Shown here in pieces: positions 48,290 to 60,205 of a stretch of 64,000 bases of DNA. The notes under the pieces are model-generated. The model made no database searches and was not told the origin of the DNA. It saw only the letters and a program-made list of their open reading frames with translations. The translations under genes were made by a program, and so were the position numbers. The stretch's first letter is position 1; every line of letters starts with the position of its first letter. This DNA comes from Phyto melanocephala (taxonomy: Eukaryota > Arthropoda > Insecta > Diptera > Rhinophoridae): the NCBI GenBank assembly GCA_941918925.1, contig OW799233.1, positions 147,004,223-147,068,222 on the forward strand. The letters run 5' to 3'.

Positions 48290-48800
48290 CAAGTAAGAGT
48301 GCTATATTCGACCGTGCCGAATCTTATATACCCTTCAAAACGTGTATTCATGCAATAAAAATAAGTTCATACATATAAAAACCATACATACATACCTATA
48401 TAAAAACATCCCATTGTAAAATTATAAATTGAGTTTCAAAAAAAAAAAAAAACAAAAAAAAAATAATATAAAAAAATAAATATAAAAAAAACAATAAAAA
48501 TATAAATAAATATTATTAAAAAAAATAATTTTTTTTTTGGCTTAGCTGGGATTCTCTCTAACCAGTATACCATGTTTGTATGTATGTGTTGTATGTTGTT
48601 GTTTTGAAAAAAAAAACGAGGGGGTCGTGGTTTTTTCCTCATATGTCATATTATGTACTGATTTTTCTGATTTTCAATACCGATCTGCTCCCAAATATTT
48701 CTGATATTTTTAATCCTGACGCGGGTTCAAGCGATGTCGGGAACTTCAAAAAGTTGATTTTAACATACACACGGAAAGACGGACATACTAACAGAGCTTA
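48290..48800 (-). mobile_element. Helentron-like family B element, copy B6
   Basis: The hairpin end is best preserved here: caagtaagagtgctatattc then gaccgtgccgaatct and tatacccttc (48290-48337). Then come catcccattgtaaaat (48408), an A-rich stretch (48438-48530), a tRNA-like piece with cttagctgggattctc and accagtataccatg (48540-48575), and a 5' conserved region with acacggaaagacggacatac (48769-48788). It resembles a complete short copy. The frames read across it are chance. Confidence 0.65.
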
Positions 48801-48968
48801 ATCGACTCTTCTATTTATAAGCTCTGTTCAAAAATGTAGCAACAAGTATATTATTAATATAAAACAATTGCAATTTAAATAAATGTTTCTCTGTACTTTT
48901 TTTCTGCTACTGAAATTCAAATTTAAGTTTCAAGTTCTTCATATTGTCAGTAAGAGAGGAAGGGAGAA

Positions 48969-49401
48969 AACATGGTGTAATTAACAAGGTAGCGGTGCCA
49001 GCCCAGCTGATTATTTTTTTGTGTTTTGGAGTATGTCAAACTACATATTAAAAAAAATATTTAAACTCCGGAAATTGTCAAACTCCATACATAAAAAGAG
49101 AGACAAAAATTGCTCTCCTTTACGCTATCACCTTATGTAATTATACCATGGGAGAAAATAATGCAAGTAGAGTCTTTTTCACCTTATTCTGAGAGCAGTA
49201 CAGAAGTCATATTTTGTTATGCTCAGGGTACACTTATGCAGATAGTGGTGCCAGTCCAGCTGACTATTTTTTTGCGTCTCACCATATGTGTATCTCCATA
49301 TATGAAAAAATGATTTTAGTCCAAAATTTTTTTAAAATCCATTTATAAAATAAAGACAAAATAGTCCTCTCTACACTATCACATTATCCGATTACACAAT
49401 G
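48969..49401. repeat. two tandem copies of a ~185-bp inverted-repeat element
   Basis: Copy 1 (48969-49151) has ends catggtgtaattaacaaggt...agcg and, inverted, catggtataattacataagg...agcg, matching at about 22 of 28 positions. Copy 2 (about 49215-49401) is offset by 253 bp and shares gtggtgccagtccagctgac-tattttttt and the right end ctctctacactatcacatta. Non-coding, MITE-like. Confidence 0.5.
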
Positions 49402-51159
49402 ATTACGCTTTATATGTAAAAAATTTAGGCATTGCATACGTAAGTTAATAAAGTCTCATTGCTCGTAAAGTTTAAACATTTTTTTAGAGTTTATACAAAA
49501 TTATTTGTTAGACTAAGTCATTTCTGAGAGCACCTAAGGTTTGGTCAAAATCCAGTTTAAAAAGAATTTGTTTTATTTTTGGCTTATTAACAGTTTTAGC
49601 GCTTTAAGACCAAAGAAAGAATTTCGTTAGTACACTTTACGTTAGTATCAACACGTCTCTGTTTATCACACTATAACATCGACCTGTCCATTTTAGGCAA
49701 CCCTTTATTTGTGTAAACATTTTAAGGTTGGAAATGCATTTTGGTACATATAACAAGTCCATAGGGGCACGGAATGAACAAGGAAATTAAATATAAAAAA
49801 AAAAAACTTAAGAAGAAACATTTAAACGAACAATAAATAACGTAGGTTTAAAATAAAAAGACATCAACAAAAAAAAAAACAAATGGAAAAATATAAAACT
49901 TAACAAATGAACATTTCATTGTTTACTTTGTAATTTTTTTCTTCTTCTTATTTTAACGGGTGCGTAATCCCTTCTACGTAAACATGAATAAAATTAACGC
50001 ATAGAAATATTTTTTAATAAAACATTAATGTTTTTTGTTATTTATTTTGTTTTCTTGAGAAATATTGGAGGATGCCGCTTAAGAATCACACGTGAGTACT
50101 AAATAAACCGCCCATTAGCAACAACATTAAAGTGATGTATACAAAACATTTGTACATCAAAAACAATTAAAAGGCACAAGCCTACAATACCAACAACAAT
50201 AGACCTTACCTAACCAAAAGTGTCAAATGTTAAACAATTAACAAATACTGAACCCAAAGAAAAACTTACAGATATATACACACTCACCGTAGCATGCCAC
50301 AAAAAACCAAAAAAAAAAAAAACAAGAGATTGAAAAAACAAACATGACTTAGAAAAAGAACTCATTTATCACAGCAGGTAAAATTTGTTTCAACAACACA
50401 TTATGCCAGTTGGAAGTACGTATTTAGTAAAGAGTTATGAGCTAGCAGTGTCTTCTTCCTCCGCTTAATGTAATGAATGAATTATGATGGTTTGTTTGAG
50501 TTTATTAATATAAAAAACAAAATATACTTCCTGATTTATGAAGCATTTCTTTTTGACGGCTGTGAGAATAGATTGAAATTTTTAAATTAATTTAGAGTCA
50601 GTCATTAGAAAAGCTAAGTATAAGTTTGTTCAAATATAGTCGTTTTGACACCATACAATTTTAATGTATACACCTTAAACATTTTCCAATGTGGGGGGTA
50701 TTATATCTATTGGTAAAAAGATTTTTATCGACCACCTTGAATTCAATTATAAAGCGAAACCCGTTTTTCAGTATTATTTATGCCATATTTCAATGTTATA
50801 AAATAAAGAACCATTTTCGTAAATATTCTAAAAAAATCCTGTTTCTAAAGTTCTTAGATATTATAAAGATATATTCCTACAGGTATGTGCAAGGCGAATA
50901 TCATATAGGTGACTGCAAGGCGAATTTGGTAAAAGCTTAAGTCAAGACAAAATCGAAAACAATGCAAAAAAATTATTTTGTCAAAAAACATAATTAAAGA
51001 TTGGCAGTAGCGCTTGCCTGATAATTTCGCTCAAGGCGTATGTATTCATCAGCTAACTGCAGTTGGGAGAGAACTTCTTTCTCTATGTTTTGTATATATG
51101 AAGTTTGACATTTAACATTTAGGGAAGAGAGAGAATTGTGACAGGTGACGAATCAAGAC
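49402..51159. other. AT-rich DNA, no gene seen
   Basis: Long A-runs (49797-49808, 50309-50321). Chance frames only. Confidence 0.5.
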
Positions 51160-51162
51160 TAA

Positions 51163-51637
51163 TAGGGCCCTTACACAACACCATAATAATTGTGCAATCA
51201 AGTGATTGTGCAATTAAGCTTTATGCACACAATACACCAACATGGTGGTACAAAATTCATTTTTTTACCCAAAAATTGTGTGGAAAAGTTTGTAATGAAT
51301 AACAAAAAAATTTGTGCTGCACTTATTATTACTATTATCCTAAAACGAAAACGAATTAGGAGCAAAAAAAAACGTGTTTGGATAAAGAAATGGCTATGAA
51401 TTGCCATTTATATTTAAAATGTTGTATTTTTTTGAGTTTCACGTCTTGACAATTTGAGTTTCATGAGCTAATTTTACAACACACGACTAAATCATGCTGG
51501 TACAATCAAAAAAATATCAAACTATTTTTGAAAAAGCACCATCAGCTAGTACAATCTCACCACAACCTCATACACGGTCAATCAGCTGGCACAATCACTT
51601 GATTGCACAATTATTATGGTCTTGTGTATGGGTCCTC
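51163..51637 (+). mobile_element. second PIF/Harbinger element, 475-bp deletion derivative
   Basis: Inverted ends of about 45 bp begin TAGGGCCCTTACACAACACC at 51163 and, on the other strand, GAGGACCCATACACAAGACC from 51637. They then share a perfect stretch starting ATAATAATTGTGCAATCAAG. TAA lies outside each end (51160-51162, 51638-51640). The interior frame (51190-51399) ends in KRKRIRSKKKRVWIKKWL. A basic run before 'VW.(K/R)PWL' is the typical start of a HARBI1-like transposase, which supports the superfamily call. The rest of the gene is deleted. Confidence 0.78.
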
Positions 51638-51640
51638 TAA

Positions 51641-51974
51641 GATGAATAAATTGCTCTGATTTCGCCTGTATAAACTCGCTTTGGATATAAACAGGCATGT
51701 GATCTAAATTGACAACGAAAATAAATTGATTTTTAAAGTAGTTCTTTTTTTAACATTTTTGTAGTAAGAAAATCACAAAAAAAATTAAAATATTTTTTAA
51801 TAAAAAAATTTTTCGTAAAAACATAAGGACAATAATGGTTGCCCAATTCACAATCTATTGTAGAAGTTTTGTGCGGAAGTAGTTGTGCACTATTTTTTCT
51901 TACAAATTCTAGGACAGGTTGTGAATTGAGTACATAAATATCGAATTAAAAGTGTTTGAAAATCTAAGCTAAAC
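51641..51974. other. AT-rich DNA, no gene seen
   Basis: Nothing recognised. Confidence 0.5.
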
Positions 51975-52322
51975 TTAATTTGAACAATGTGTACAAATTA
52001 CTCCAGTGTGAGTTTGTTCATTGTGATTCCTTTCCGATTTCTTTAACCATTTCTTTATAATGTTAAATTCATATTTGTGTGATAGTTGATTTAAGGGTTT
52101 GTTATAAATTTGTGGTCTTTTTTCACAATGAATAAATTCACGCTGGAGCAATGTCTGCACATTGTTCAAATTAAGTTCGTCTGGAATACTCTGATATTCT
52201 ATTGAGTAGTAACGGCGAATCCAGCCATTTATATGAGACAATATTTTCGTACAGACAATTTTAATGCCCTTCCCACGATAGTGTAAAGTACTACCAAGAG
52301 GCTTTTCGAGCACTTTACACAT
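51975..52322 (-). CDS. 115-codon open frame, unknown
   Basis: This is the longest open frame that is neither a recognised TE motif nor made of simple repeats. It begins MCKVLEKPLGSTLHYRGKGI, is basic, and contains TKILSHINGWIRRYYSIEYQ and a C-terminal KKWLKKSERNHNE stretch with a final C-T-H-C. There is no signal peptide or clear membrane segment. No family is recognised, and no splice sites or promoter could be tied to it. Its neighbours are two TEs, so it may be part of an unrecognised element; chance is also possible. Confidence 0.3.
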   Translation of the reverse strand: MCKVLEKPLGSTLHYRGKGIKIVCTKILSHINGWIRRYYSIEYQSIPDELNLNNVQTLLQREFIHCEKRPQIYNKPLNQLSHKYEFNIIKKWLKKSERNHNEQTHTGVICTHCSN

Positions 52323-52451
52323 TGGTCAACCCACCTTTGTAGGTTTATATAGTTTAGTCATTTAAATAAATTTTTCAGCACCAACTATTCACGCGAAGAA
52401 ATTCCGGGTTGTGGTCCTCAAAATGTTGCTTTGGATTCCCTTGTGCTGGAT

Positions 52452-53035
52452 AAATTTAATATCAAGTGCAAAAATCTAAAAATTATAACTTTTTTAATGG
52501 GCGTGGCCCTGATCACTTTTCTAATTACGAAACTGTATAGTCACGACAGCTCAATATGTGTGCAAAGTTTCAGAAAAATCGGTGAAGTTCAAGTAGCTGA
52601 AAATGATAATTTATTTCTTTTGGGCGTGGTACTGCCCAATTTTCTAATTACGAAATTATAAAGTTGTGACAGCTCACTATGTGTGCAAAGTTTCAGAATA
52701 ATCGGTCCAATGCAAGTACCTCAAATTATAACTTTTTTTATGGGCGTGGCCCTGCCCACTTTTCTAATCACGAAAATATGTATAGTCATGACAGCTCAAT
52801 ATGTGTGCAAAGTTTAATCACGAAATTATAAAGTCATGACAGCTCAAGTACAAGTAAATAACAATGATAACTAATTTTTTATGGGCGTAACCCCACCCAC
52901 TTTTTGCCACCCATAAATACTCCCTGGAATGTGTACAACAACTTGCCAAAGTTTGAGTCCGATCGGTTTGACAGTTTCGGAGTCTATAGCTAACACACAC
53001 ACACACAGACAGAGTTTCACTTTTATATATATAGA
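52452..53035 (-). mobile_element. Helitron, 3'-truncated copy
   Basis: The 5' end TCTATATATATAAAAGTGAA is at 53035 on the minus strand (A before it), then the short TG repeat and ttagctatagactccgaaac. Four minisatellite units with gggcgtggccctg and related words start near 52498, 52620, 52740 and 52880. Homology with the complete copy at 41768-42553 ends at about 52452 (aatatcaagtgcaaaaa), so the 3' hairpin and CTAG are missing. Confidence 0.78.
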
Positions 53036-53984
53036 TTTACTTTACGGTGAGAGAACAGTATTGGTTGTGAGTACCAAAAATCTTATCAAGCTCATAGTTA
53101 GGCTGTGATAGTAAAATTATTATTATGAGAGATAAATTATGATTCTTGGAATCGCAAAAGAAAAGTTCGATTCCATTCGATTGGCAACGAATTTAAAATT
53201 CTGTTTCCTGGATGTAGTATGCACCACCACATTATCATTCGTCTGATATCTACCTTTTTCTGTATAAGTTTAGTGTATATGTTGAATACTTTACCTTAAG
53301 TCTGACAATCTACTTAGCCCATATTCCTGACCACTTTAGGAGGGAGAGTGAGTTTAAAATTAAGGTTAAGAATTTGATTCTTATAAGAGTTTTGAAAACT
53401 ATGTTTGTGTCTCCCTTGAATTAGTGGCAATTATGGTAAAAAAAAATATTCCCCAAAGGTTATTGTACTAAAAAAAATATTTTTCTGGAATTTACAATCA
53501 TGAACATTTTTTCAGCATAAAATACCTACACAATCTTTTATACATATGAAAGTTCAATGATCTACAATATTTAAAAATTTATAATAAGCAAAAAATATTT
53601 AAAAACAAATTAACTAAAGAAGAGGAAAAATAAAAATTTCCACTTAATAATACCATTGTGTCAATTACCCCAAGAGATTCAAAAATTTTCCAAAGAACAG
53701 TACTTTAAATGTAAAGATAAATTGATATTGAGAAAATTTAAAATAAATTTTAGTTTTTTTATTTTTCTTTTTTTTCACCAACACTTATAAGATTTCGTTT
53801 ATTATTAAATACGAATTTTTTAGTAAAGGAATTGTTTTTTTTTCGTGATGTGTTTATAAACATAAAACTGACACGAAAGAGCGATCAGTATTATTACCTC
53901 AATAATATGAATGATACAAAGCAGATGAACTAAATAAATTAACCCTTTCAATTACGAAATTGCGGCATGACTAAACAAGGTTAA
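53036..53984. other. AT-rich DNA, no gene seen
   Basis: Nothing recognised. Confidence 0.5.
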
Positions 53985-54030
53985 GGTTTTTATGGCTGTG
54001 CCGAATCTTCTACACGCGTCATCAATAACC
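53985..54030 (-). repeat. Helentron-like hairpin-end scrap
   Basis: tatggctgtgccgaatcttc then tacacgcgtcatcaa is a decayed version of the 'attcggctgtgccgaatcttttatacccaccacc' end (compare 27784). No other part of the element is found nearby. Confidence 0.4.
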
Positions 54031-55133
54031 AGTTTCCCTTTAAATGCAGTAATTTTGTACAAATAAAACTGCAATTGTACAAATAGTTGTTTATTTTCAT
54101 TTAGTTTTAAAAAACTAAATATCTGGAAGAAATTTATTGTTCTTTATGGTTTAAAGTTTAGTTTTTATCTGTCAGTATATACCTAACCTGGATAGTAAAA
54201 TATTCCTCTTTAATTTGATTAAAATTCGAATTTATTAAATTAGATTTAATGACATAATTAGCGAAAGTCTATTACACGGTCTTAGATTATAATATCATAA
54301 GCTCTTTACATAAGGACATGTGAGTAACAAACGCATTGACAAAATTAATATGTCCCACCACTTTTTTATTGAACACATTAAAAGATTAAAAATAAACAGT
54401 TATAAATTCATCAAATGGACTCCAAAAACGACTACAACATCAACAACATAAGCAACAAAATATTAACCAAATAAACAATTAGATTTTTTATTCCGTACGG
54501 ACTCTTTTAAAATTTGAGCTGAAAAGCAGAGAACGTATAGCGGGAGGCAAATAAATAAATAAATATCAAGAAAAGATTTATATTTGTTTACAGTACATAT
54601 CATATACGTGTATATTTTAAGTGATCCCAAGAATATGTTAATATCCTCTATTTGTATTTGAATGCTACATAAATACTACGTGCCCTAAACACATGCAACA
54701 CTCATCACTGCAACATAAATAAATTTAAGAGCAGCAGATCAATGAACTTTATATGCTGTGGAGCAGCCGGTAAATAGCAGCAGAAAACTGATATAATTCG
54801 TAGTAATTGAGGAATATGTAGTTGGAAAACTATTTAATTTATTGGAGAGTTTTTTCAATAGGATTTTAATCGTATGCGCACACTTTGTAAACATTCAATC
54901 CGTCAGACAGCCACCCACACTTCCGTTTCATATTGAATATGCCAAGATAGGAGTATTGATAATTATGTTAATTATCTGAAAGCTGCTTATCTGAAAATCT
55001 TACCACTGCTAAACATTTCTATAACTTGTAGTTTTTATGCATTCTTAATAAAAATTGTTCTTCATATAACGATTCGATTAATTTGACTTAAATTGTAAAT
55101 TGGAAAGAAAATAATTTTGATTTCTGTTTTGGG
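54031..55133. other. no gene seen
   Basis: A CAA/CAACA-rich tract at about 54420-54470 resembles fly untranslated or intronic sequence but identifies nothing. Confidence 0.45.
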
Positions 55134-55410
55134 CGGGCCACGCCCATAAAAAATAAGTTATCATTCTTAGCTACTTGCACTAGATCGATTTTTCTGAAAC
55201 TTTTCACTCATATTAAGCTATTATGATTTTATAATTTCGTGATTAGAAGAGTGGGCAGGGCCACGCCCATAATAAAAAGTTATAATTATAAGGTACTTGC
55301 ACTGAACCGATATTTCTAAAACTTTGCACACATATTGAGTTGTCATGACTTTACAATTTCTTGATTAGAAAAGTGGGCAGAGTCACGCTCATTAAAAAAA
55401 GTAACTCTGT
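55134..55410 (+). mobile_element. Helitron minisatellite fragment
   Basis: Just over two units of the ~120-bp repeat of the 41.8-kb Helitron, in the opposite orientation: gggcgggccacgcccataaa, then ctgaaac, and gtgggcagggccacgcccat, then ttgcacacatattgag. Neither end of the element is present. Confidence 0.65.
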
Positions 55411-55574
55411 GGGTATCAATATTATTTAATATCCTATTATTAAATAAATAGCAGTGCAGAAATAAAATAAGTCATAATTTTATATTAGGCTGTATGCAAC
55501 TCTCAATAACCTATAATAATATAACTTGAATATATAATGTCTAAAAAAATAAAAAAATTATAAAAAAAAAATTT

Positions 55575-55695
55575 CTTGGCTCAGCTGGGATTCGATGCCA
55601 CGTTCACTCTGACCAGTATACCATGTCGACTCCCCTTTTCATAACCTTTCAGAAAATATACTTTATGGGGTCGGAAATGAAAATTGTAGAAATTG
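55575..55695 (-). mobile_element. Helentron-like family B 5' fragment, copy B7
   Basis: It contains the tRNA-like piece (cttggctcagctgggattcg, then accagtataccatgtcgac) followed by aaaatatactttatggggtc and ggaaatgaaaattgtagaaa. This order is the same as in copies B2 and B6. The repeat units and hairpin end are missing. Confidence 0.55.
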
Positions 55696-55719
55696 TAGAA
55701 TAGAAGGTGTAATTAATCG

Positions 55720-55960
55720 TATTTTATCATAGAGTTGCCCACCTGCGACTTTATTTAATGGATTTTGGTCAGTTTCCTCATTGATTGTAATTTCTTCATC
55801 ATCAAGAAACACTTCACCTGAAAGTACGTCAACGTTAGGCGGAGGAAAACACACAATATTGGCTAAATTTTCCAACTGCATTATATTATCCTCATTATCA
55901 CTGTAAATCTCAATTATTTCTAAAATTCACTTGTACTCATATATTTAGCTCGCGACATTT
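55720..55960 (-). pseudogene. piggyBac-like transposase N-terminal scrap (tentative)
   Basis: The minus-strand frame reads IEIYSDNEDNIMQLENLANI then CFPPPNVDVLSGEVFLDDEE with a following NPLNKVAGGQL. An acidic start with 'PP.VD.L(S/T).E....DDE' and then 'VAG' is common in PGBD-type piggyBac proteins. An upstream Met (MSRAKYMSTSEF) near 55960 is separated by a stop. No catalytic domain or TTAA-flanked ends were found, so the family call is uncertain. Confidence 0.4.
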
Positions 55961-56471
55961 TTTAATATTTAGGAATAAAAACACAGCACAATGAAAACAC
56001 AACTACTAAGTACGAAATGTATTAAACATAGGCAAATAGAATTAAAACTTTTTTGTTTCCTCATACTAACGGGTATTCCCCTTTTTATGAATTAAAAATT
56101 TGAGTTGTAAACATAAACAAAGTAATGTGTTTTATATTCACAATCCAAAGAAATTGACTACAGAAAATATTAATAATACATAATATTAAATAATAACATT
56201 TTTTTCAATTATTAATAAAAAATAAATAAAAAATAGATAAGTATTACAAAAAATATTTGATGTTCTAATTTCCCAGCGGTCGAAATCTCGACCAGCTAAG
56301 TATAAGGCTGTCTAAGGCTAAGTTGAAGTAGCTGAGGTAACTAGTTTGTATACATTTAAATTTATTCGAAATGTTGTCTATTTAATATAATAAAAGTTCA
56401 GGTCGGAAAACTAATACGACAAGCTTAGTTATAACTTAGAAAAAAAAATTTAATTCCACTTCCAAATATTT
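55961..56471. other. AT-rich DNA, no gene seen
   Basis: Nothing recognised. Confidence 0.45.
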
Positions 56472-56579
56472 TTAATTATTTAATAAAATAAAACTAATAA
56501 TAATAAAGTTTATGGTCGAGATCTCGAACGCTGGTACAAAATCGCTTAAAGGGATAAGGGTAGCAAGGTTGAATATATT

Positions 56580-57310
56580 TACGTGCTTTTTCAGCAAACC
56601 GCCAGTGATACCAATATAAGCCGGAATCTCTTTTATTTGTTGAACTTCCTCTTTAACGGGATCTAGCTCTGCAAGTATCAATTCGTGCAATTATGTTGTT
56701 AAAAATTATCCAAACCCGAAGGTGATGATATTTCAGAAACAAACATTCACGTTGAACTTGAAAAAGCTCCAAGAATTTTATCAGCTTGAAAAGCCAGTTT
56801 ATCTATATCACTTGTTTCGCAAACAGCCAAAATACTTTTTACTTTATCTGGTAAGCGTTCAAAAAATATAATTTTTAATATGTCACTGTTAACCTTACCA
56901 TTTGAAAGAGATTTCAGGCGTTAAAGAGATTTAAAGCGTGAGGACTTTTGACCACCCATATCTATTCCACTTAGCAACCGCTTAAGTTGGTGTTTGGCTG
57001 ATTCAGCGAATGATTTAATAAAACGTTTTTTCAGAGCTTCATATTTTCCTGAAAAAGGTGGAGAAATAATTAAATCTTTAACCGAATATAACACAGATTG
57101 GTCTAGGTTCATAACCAGATATTATAAATTTGGTGTATCTTGAGTTATCGCACACATACGGAAACTTGCTTCAACTTGAAGAAACCAAACTTGCCAGGTA
57201 GCTTAAGAGTTTTCACAGAAGAAATTTTTGGAATGTTGACCGGTTTCGCTGGAGAGGTGCTTGTGGTGATGCGCTTCTTACTTGTAAATCTACAAAGACA
57301 GGCACATTGA
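56580..57310 (-). pseudogene. Ty3/gypsy-like retrotransposon gag relic
   Basis: Minus-strand order, N to C: LPGKFGFFKLKQ near 57200; then NLDQSVLYSVKDLIISPPFS; GKYEALKKRFIKSFAESAKH followed by QLKRLLSGIDMGGQKSS (63-codon frame 56921-57112); then LKIIFFERLPDKVKSILAVC and DIDKLAFQADKIL. This is the same domain order as the relic at 22200-22765 but better preserved. The following 72-codon frame (56472-56690) may be its continuation. Stops and frameshifts break it; no LTR, protease or polymerase part was seen. Confidence 0.68.
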
Positions 57311-57314
57311 TTGA

Positions 57315-59264
57315 TGTAATTGTTTGATTATTAGTTTTTAAGAATTATTAGTTTATAAGTTTGTAAAAATATATGTAGACTTTTATTTTAAACAATTAAA
57401 CAATTTATTAAATTATTTTATTAATACAAAACACATACATAATTCTCAAAACCTGACAAATGAATGAAATACTAATTTTTATAAAAAATGTTAACAGTAT
57501 AAAAACTATAACTAGATTAAAAATGTTTAAAACATAAATGTTTAATTTTGATAAGTAGTAATAGTGAGTAACATAAATTTTCAAAGTATTTTGTATTTTA
57601 CAAATAAAAAATTAAAGGAAACCTTTTGCTGTAATAAAGAAATTCATTACAAATTTTCTGTTACAGTAAATTAATTAACAATTTTTTTATTTAGGGATAA
57701 TTTATAAAAAGTTGTTCATCTATAACAAATTCTCAATCTACCGACTTGCTTTGAATGTATATACAATACTAATAAAACAATTACACTTTAAACGAACAAT
57801 ATTCACATACTTGGCACGCTGCTATTTCTGTACAATAGCTAGAAAAGAATTCTTGGTATCCAATCAATATCCTCTATAATTTTATCATCATTAATACCTT
57901 GACATATGTTGCCCCAAGGAGAACTCAGCTACTTCACTACAAGTAGCAACAACTGCAGCATCATCATTTTATTTTGTTTCTTTTAAATCAATATCAACTT
58001 TTGTTCATTCATTTATTCTTTTATTCCTTCATTAAGTGTTGCCACAGAAGATCACTGATGTGGTTGCACGCACATTAATACGAGAACGTTTCTACTTGCT
58101 TTTACTTTGACTTGTATAAACAAATGAAATTGAAATGCTTCTAGCATTAAAAATTAAAAGATTACATAAATAAATATTTTTTTTTTAGTCTCATGTACCA
58201 TATAGGATACCAAGTCATTTTTCAATACATAATTTTTACTGAATGCTGATTGTTTTTCTTTCTTTTTTGTTCTTGTATATTTTGTTTGTCGTCTGTCAGG
58301 CATGTGTGACGTTGTGTTAAACAGATTCCCATTAGTGTCTTTAATAAAAAAAGAAAATACTCCAAGTGACAGCCTTGAAGTGTGAAAAATTCCAAAGACA
58401 TAGACCATGACATTGCATGTTATTTATTTTTTTTTTTTTTTTCAAAAGGGCTCATATTCATGCGCTGGGTATTGTATTGTATAACACATACACATTTGAA
58501 AGTCTTAAAATTGTTTAATTATTAATTGGTTTATCCTTGTTTTTGATAAATGTTTTAAATATAATTAATAAAATTTTGGTAAACCTTAAGTGATGAATTA
58601 TAAAGTGAGATAGAAATTTTGTTTATTTTTGTAAAACATTATATAGTCAGTATTAAAAATAGTCCTTTAGGAAGACAATTTAGGCACAAAATTATCAATA
58701 TATAAAGAAATTTCAGAATCAGTAGCATATAACACAGTTAGTCTTATATCAAATTATAGAATAAAAACGGTAATTGTATCAAGTTGGCAATAATAATATT
58801 ACATTGTGTTTCGTTAATAAAGATGAACTCGGTTTTTTGAAAAATTAAACTAACGTTACCTACAGATCCTATAATACAATTAAGTATAATATAAGGTCCT
58901 GTGACGAAGAAACCTGGTATCAAATTGCGACATACTAACGCGACTGAAATTTTGAAAGAACGTTCGGATTTACAATTATTTTGGCTTAGAGATAATATTC
59001 CGAAATGACTATTGATTCAGTATCTCATAATTCGCTCCCTGTTTACGTATGTCATAATATTTACTAATAATGTGCCGCTTAGTAGCATTACCTTTACTCA
59101 AATAAGTTTACGAATACGTAGAAAAATGTTATATATAAACCATCGTTCATATTCATTATTCGTTTCAACATTGATAAATTTATATTCACGCTGTATAGAT
59201 TTTGAAAGGATGTTTCAAATTTTAATTTCTCTTCTGTAGTGAGTGGGATTAGGGTGAACTTATA
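57315..59264. other. AT-rich DNA, no gene seen
   Basis: Frames of 63-84 codons overlap each other on the same strand (58154-58413) and lack motifs. Nothing else recognised in 1.9 kb. Confidence 0.45.
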
Positions 59265-60205
59265 GGCAGCTTCGACACCAAGATCTATACAGAAGGTTCT
59301 AAGATGGGCTGTAGGGTTGGAATCGGTGTCTTCCTTGACAAACTAGAAATTAGCTTTCTTTCCGCATTCTGGATAAATGTAACCTATTCATGGTGAAATA
59401 TTTACTATCTGGACACATGTAGGATACTGAATGACAAGAATAATCACCCTCTTGTCCCTCAGATCTTTCACCACCACGTCGGCCAATTCAGGAGAGAGTT
59501 TTTAGCTTTCTTTCCGCATTCTGGATAAATGTAACCTATTCATGGTGAAATATTTACTATCTGGACACATGTAGGATACTGAATGACAAGAATAATCACC
59601 CTCTTGTCCCTCAGATCTTTCACCACCACGTCGGCCAATTCAGGAGAGAGTTTTTAGCTTTCTTTCCGCATTCTGGATAAATGTAACCTATTCATGGTGA
59701 AATATTTACCATCTGGACACATGTAGGATACTGAATGACAAGAATAATCACCCTCTTGTCACTCAGATCTTTCACCACCACGTCGGCCAATTCAGGAGAG
59801 AGTTATCAAGGCTTGGTTAGCAGACAAGCAATGCTATAGCTTTTATTCTTGCGCAAATGGTAACTATGGTAACGATAAGATGGAAGAGCTAACTAGGAGG
59901 GGATCTTCTTTTGGATATCTCCAATGCAATCCGTTATGGGATATTAAAAGCAATATCTCCAGTCACTTTCTAGAAAAAGCCAAGAAAATCAATGGATGTT
60001 AGGGAAACATGTAAGCCCACTGTGTAGAGTTGGAGAAGGAGAAATTGTGCGAATGTCCTGCCTCGGCTGGCAAGAGACTCAGAATCCTGGGAAAACATAT
60101 GCAAGATAACCACTTTGACATATCTGAGGTCAAACTACCTACGGAATGGATATTGAAGATTTATGTTAAAAGTATTGCAGAATTTAGTCTGGCTCAAACT
60201 TTTTG
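59265..60205 (+). pseudogene. non-LTR retrotransposon RNase H and C-terminal relic
   Basis: KIYTEGSKMGCRVGIGVFLD from 59283 is the start of an RNase H domain of the Jockey/R1/I type, where YTDGSKM..G.G is usual; the catalytic Asp is replaced by Glu. The centre is overwritten by a triplicated 152-bp segment. After it come an ELTRRGSS stretch near 59888, then EKLCECPASAGKRLRILGKH and an ISEVKLPTEWILKIY tail, the usual post-RNase H region ending near 60205. Stops and frame changes occur throughout. The reverse transcriptase is absent: the copy is 5'-truncated, as is common for these elements. Confidence 0.65.
59351..59804 (+). repeat. 152-bp tandem triplication
   Basis: Three head-to-tail units starting at 59351, 59503 and 59655, each beginning tagctttctttccgcattct. 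They differ at only about two positions visible by eye (ttactatct/ttaccatct; gtccctc/gtcactc). 152 is not a multiple of three, so each unit shifts the reading frame of the host relic. Confidence 0.9.

Noticed and set aside
58154..58413. 84- and 63-codon overlapping minus-strand frames
   Set aside because: Two frames of the same strand overlap; no motif, and flanking sequence is simple poly-T.
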